Source: Caballeronia peredens (GTDB lineage: Bacteria; Pseudomonadota; Gammaproteobacteria; Burkholderiales; Burkholderiaceae). From it: a stretch of 64,000 bases of DNA. Of the stretch, positions 61,278-64,000 are shown piece after piece. The stretch lies in the NCBI GenBank assembly GCA_001544595.2, contig FCOH02000007.1, forward strand, positions 186,001 to 250,000, in the 5' to 3' direction. The notes beneath the pieces were generated by a model. The model was not told where the DNA came from. It was given only the letters and a program-made list of their open reading frames with translations, and did no database searches. The first letter of the stretch is position 1; every line of letters starts with the position of its first letter. Made by a program: the position numbers and the translations under genes.

Positions 61278-62713
61278 ACAACCTTCTGCGAACGACGCAT
61301 TACATCGACGGAACATGGCGCGAGAGCGCGAGCACGTACCCGGTGCGCAATCCCGCGACGGGCGATGTCATCGCGAACGTCGCGCGTGGCGGCGGCGCGG
61401 AAACGCAGCTTGCCGTCGATGCCGCGAAACGCGCGTTTCCCGCGTGGCGCGCGCTGAGCGCGAAGGAGCGCGGCGTACGCGTGAAGCGCTGGGGCGAACT
61501 GATGCTCGCCAACCGCAACACGCTCGCCGAATTGCTGACGCGCGAGCAAGGCAAGCCGCTCGCCGAAGCGCTCGGCGAAGTCGCCTACGCGGCGAGCTTC
61601 TTCGAATGGTTCGCGGAAGAAGCGAAGCGCAGTTACGGCGACGTCATTCCCAGTCCGAAGCCGAATTCGAAGATCATCGTCACGCGCGAGCCGGTCGGCG
61701 TCGTCGCGGCGATCACGCCGTGGAATTTTCCGCTCGCGATGATCACGCGCAAGGCCGGCCCCGCGCTCGCCGCAGGCTGCACGATGGTGCTGAAGCCGTC
61801 CGAGGAAACGCCGCTTTCCGCCTTTGCGCTCGCGGCGCTGGCCGAAGAAGCGGGCATTCCGGCGGGCGTGTTCAACATCGTGTCGGGCGATGCCGTCGCC
61901 ATCGGCGAAGTGCTGAGCGCATCGCCCGATGTGCGCAAGCTGTCGTTCACGGGCTCGACGCGCGTCGGCAAGCTGCTCGCGAAGCAATCGGCGGATACGC
62001 TCAAGAAGCTTTCGCTCGAACTCGGCGGCAACGCGCCTTTCATTGTCTTCGACGACGCCGACATCGACGCCGCCGTGCAGGGCGCGATCGCCTCGAAGTT
62101 TCGCAACACGGGGCAGACGTGCGTGTGCGTGAATCGCTTCTATGTGCAGGACGGCATCTACGATGCGTTCACGCAGGCGCTGACGCGCGCCGTGCACGCG
62201 ATGCGCGTCGGCAACGGTCTCGAAGGCCCGTTCGATCAGGGCCCGCTCATCAACGAGGCTGCGCTGAAGAAAGTGCAGACGCACGTCGCCGATGCCGTGA
62301 GCAAGGGCGCGAAGATCCTCACCGGCGGCAAGCCGCACGCGCTCGGCGGCACGTTCTACGAGCCGACGGTGCTCGCGGACGCCGCGCCCTCCATGCTGAT
62401 CGCCGAGGAAGAAACCTTCGGTCCGGTAGCCGCATGCTTCTGCTTCGACACGGAAGACGACGTGATCGCCGTCGCCAACGACACGCCCTACGGCCTGTCC
62501 GCGTACTTCTACACGCGCGACCTGGGCCGCGCGTGGCGTGTCGCCGAGGCGCTGGAGAGCGGCATGGTCGGCATCAACGAAGGCATCATCTCGACGGAAG
62601 TCGCGCCTTTCGGTGGCGTGAAGCAGTCGGGACTGGGCCGCGAAGGATCGAAGTACGGGCTCGATGAATACATGGAGCTCAAGTACATGATGATGGCCGG
62701 ACTCGGCCGCTGA
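61274..62713 (+). CDS. NAD(P)-dependent succinate-semialdehyde-type dehydrogenase (GabD-like)
   Basis: 479 residues, overlapping the aldo/keto reductase by 4 bases. The catalytic Cys283 with a second Cys285 (QTCVCVNRF) and Glu249 (LSLELGGNAPF) match GabD, where the CxC pair acts as a redox switch. The aldehyde substrate is uncertain: succinic semialdehyde, or the alpha-ketoglutarate semialdehyde missing from the hydroxyproline island. Context points to a product of the AKR/Fae/MFS operon. Confidence 0.92.
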   Translation: MNNLLRTTHYIDGTWRESASTYPVRNPATGDVIANVARGGGAETQLAVDAAKRAFPAWRALSAKERGVRVKRWGELMLANRNTLAELLTREQGKPLAEALGEVAYAASFFEWFAEEAKRSYGDVIPSPKPNSKIIVTREPVGVVAAITPWNFPLAMITRKAGPALAAGCTMVLKPSEETPLSAFALAALAEEAGIPAGVFNIVSGDAVAIGEVLSASPDVRKLSFTGSTRVGKLLAKQSADTLKKLSLELGGNAPFIVFDDADIDAAVQGAIASKFRNTGQTCVCVNRFYVQDGIYDAFTQALTRAVHAMRVGNGLEGPFDQGPLINEAALKKVQTHVADAVSKGAKILTGGKPHALGGTFYEPTVLADAAPSMLIAEEETFGPVAACFCFDTEDDVIAVANDTPYGLSAYFYTRDLGRAWRVAEALESGMVGINEGIISTEVAPFGGVKQSGLGREGSKYGLDEYMELKYMMMAGLGR

Positions 62714-62813
62714 TTCGTCCCTCACCGCGCACGCACGAACGACAAAACCATCGCGTGCGCGGCTTTCATGCGGCGCGTCCTGCGCCGCTCCACTCGAAGT
62801 GGAGGAGATACTC

Positions 62814-64000
62814 TTGGATACGCAAAGCCTGAGCCCGCAGACGCTCGCCCCTCGCGCGGCCGCGCCCTTCAATGCGACGCACGAACGCATCGCGCTCGAC
62901 GATGTTCCGCTGAACCGCTTTCACGTGAAGATCGCGGGCCTGACGTTCGGCGCGCATTTCACGGAAGGTTATGCGCTCGGCACCATCGGATATGCGCTGA
63001 CGTCGCTGAACCGGCAGATTCCGCTCGATGCGTTCTGGATGGGCCTGCTCGGCTCGTCGGCGCTGATCGGCATCTTCGTCGGCAGTCTCGTGTTCGGTTG
63101 GCTCTCCGACAAACTCGGCCGCCAGAAGATTTTCCTGCTGAGCTTCATCATCATCACCGCGGCCGCGTTCGCGCAGTTCTATGCGACGACACCAGCGATG
63201 CTCGTCGGCCTGCGCGTGCTGATCGGCTTCGGCATGGGCGGCGATTTCGCCGTCGGGCACGCGATCCTCGCCGAGTTCTCGCCGCGCAAGCATCGCGGCA
63301 CGCTGCTCGGCTCGTTCAGCGTGATCTGGACCATCGGCTACGTGATCGCCAACGTGCTCGGCATGCATTACGCGGATGCCTCGCCCGATGCATGGCGCTG
63401 GCTGCTCGCCTCCGCGGGCGTGCCGGCGTTTCTCGTGCTGATCATGCGCATCGGCACGCCGGAGTCGCCGCGATGGCTGATGGGCCAGGGCCGCAAGGAC
63501 GAAGCGATGCGCATCGTGCTCAAGCACTTCGGCCCGCATGTGACGCTCGGCGCCGACGCCGGCGGCCACGATGCGCCCGCAGGCGGTTTCGCGCGGCTTT
63601 TCAAGCCCGATCTGATTCGCCGCACGATGTTCAACTGCGCGTTCTTCGTGTGCCTCGTGATTCCGTACTTCGCGATCTACACGTTCCTGCCGAGCATTCT
63701 GACGGCGATCCGTCTGCCTGAAGGTTCGGGCGCCGATCTGCTGCTGAACGCGTTTCTGGTGCTCGGCGCGCTGCTCGGCATCTGGCTCACGATCAAGCTG
63801 TCGCGGCGTTCGTTCCTGATCGGTTCGTTCGCCGTATGCTGCGCGTCGCTGCTTGCGCTGGCCGTGCTGCCGTCATCGGCGAATGTGGGCATGATCGTCG
63901 CGTTCGGCATCTTCACGCTGACGATGTCGGCGTTCTCGAACCTGGTCGGCGTGTTTCCGCCCGAATGCTTTCCGACCGAGGCGCGCGCGTGCGGCGTCGG
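62814..64000 (+). CDS. MFS transporter, sugar/organic-acid porter (3' end outside the window)
   Basis: About 396 residues are visible from a TTG start at 62814 preceded by a strong GGAGGAG. The N-terminal tail is about 45 residues, longer than usual. The porter signatures are SLVFGWLSDKLGRQK and PESPRWLMGQGRKDEAMRI, like sugar and aromatic-acid carriers. It follows the aldehyde dehydrogenase by 100 bases on the same strand and is probably in the same operon, importing the pathway substrate. It runs off the right edge. Confidence 0.9.
   Translation, partial: MDTQSLSPQTLAPRAAAPFNATHERIALDDVPLNRFHVKIAGLTFGAHFTEGYALGTIGYALTSLNRQIPLDAFWMGLLGSSALIGIFVGSLVFGWLSDKLGRQKIFLLSFIIITAAAFAQFYATTPAMLVGLRVLIGFGMGGDFAVGHAILAEFSPRKHRGTLLGSFSVIWTIGYVIANVLGMHYADASPDAWRWLLASAGVPAFLVLIMRIGTPESPRWLMGQGRKDEAMRIVLKHFGPHVTLGADAGGHDAPAGGFARLFKPDLIRRTMFNCAFFVCLVIPYFAIYTFLPSILTAIRLPEGSGADLLLNAFLVLGALLGIWLTIKLSRRSFLIGSFAVCCASLLALAVLPSSANVGMIVAFGIFTLTMSAFSNLVGVFPPECFPTEARACGV

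Noticed and set aside
61196..62890. A 564-residue minus-strand frame opposite the aldehyde dehydrogenase
   Set aside because: Antisense to an enzyme with complete catalytic residues; no recognisable domain.

Overview
The window looks like part of a chromosome or large replicon of a beta-proteobacterium of the family Burkholderiaceae (Caballeronia or Paraburkholderia type). Evidence for this is the strong G/C bias at third codon positions, a Burkholderia-type porin, the many LysR, GntR, IclR and MocR regulators each beside an MFS transporter, and the many catabolic cassettes. The genus is an inference. I saw no rRNA, tRNA, CRISPR array, phage or insertion sequence. The region reads as accessory catabolic and environmental-response territory, not core housekeeping.

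Layout. 1-3.4 kb: a FixL/FixJ-like two-component pair (minus strand) and a stand-alone receiver protein. 3.4-9.7 kb: a LysR/MFS divergent pair, a second LysR, a phosphatidylserine synthase (pssA) and a MerR/MFS operon with a palindromic operator. 9.8-15 kb: an AMP-forming acyl-CoA synthetase, a divergent type II dehydroquinase co-transcribed with an MHS-type transporter, then IclR and a periplasmic cytochrome c. 15-19.5 kb: GntR, MFS and an isocitrate-lyase-family enzyme, followed by RidA and a second isocitrate-lyase-family enzyme. 19.6-26.2 kb: katG, a formaldehyde-activating-enzyme (Fae) homologue lacking the catalytic His, an MFS carrier, a BON protein and a porin. 26.4-35.1 kb: a complete-looking acyl-CoA beta-oxidation cassette with two asymmetric subunit pairs. 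35.1-40.5 kb: a LOG protein, a MocR regulator with a peroxidase-like target, a conserved Lys-rich micro-protein and two transglutaminase-like proteins.

40.6-48.9 kb is a hydroxyproline-catabolism island. It holds the aconitase-X large and small subunits, a GntR regulator, a metal amidohydrolase (possible Xaa-Hyp dipeptidase), 4-hydroxyproline epimerase, pyrroline-4-hydroxy-2-carboxylate deaminase, a D-hydroxyproline dehydrogenase and an MHS transporter. A perfect 16-bp palindrome lies upstream of the transporter. The final alpha-ketoglutarate semialdehyde dehydrogenase is not in the island.

49.0-52.4 kb holds three related pieces of a zinc-metalloprotease/beta-propeller lipoprotein family: one intact gene flanked by two decayed ones, with a 15-bp direct repeat at the boundaries. 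52.5-57.5 kb: a TctDE-like two-component system divergent from a complete NitT/TauT-type ABC transporter. 57.5-59.5 kb: a small lipoprotein, a PAP2 phosphatase and a phosphopantetheinyl-transferase-like protein lacking key residues. 59.7-64 kb: a second Fae homologue (catalytic His retained) in an operon with an aldo/keto reductase, a succinate-semialdehyde-type dehydrogenase and an MFS carrier that runs off the window.
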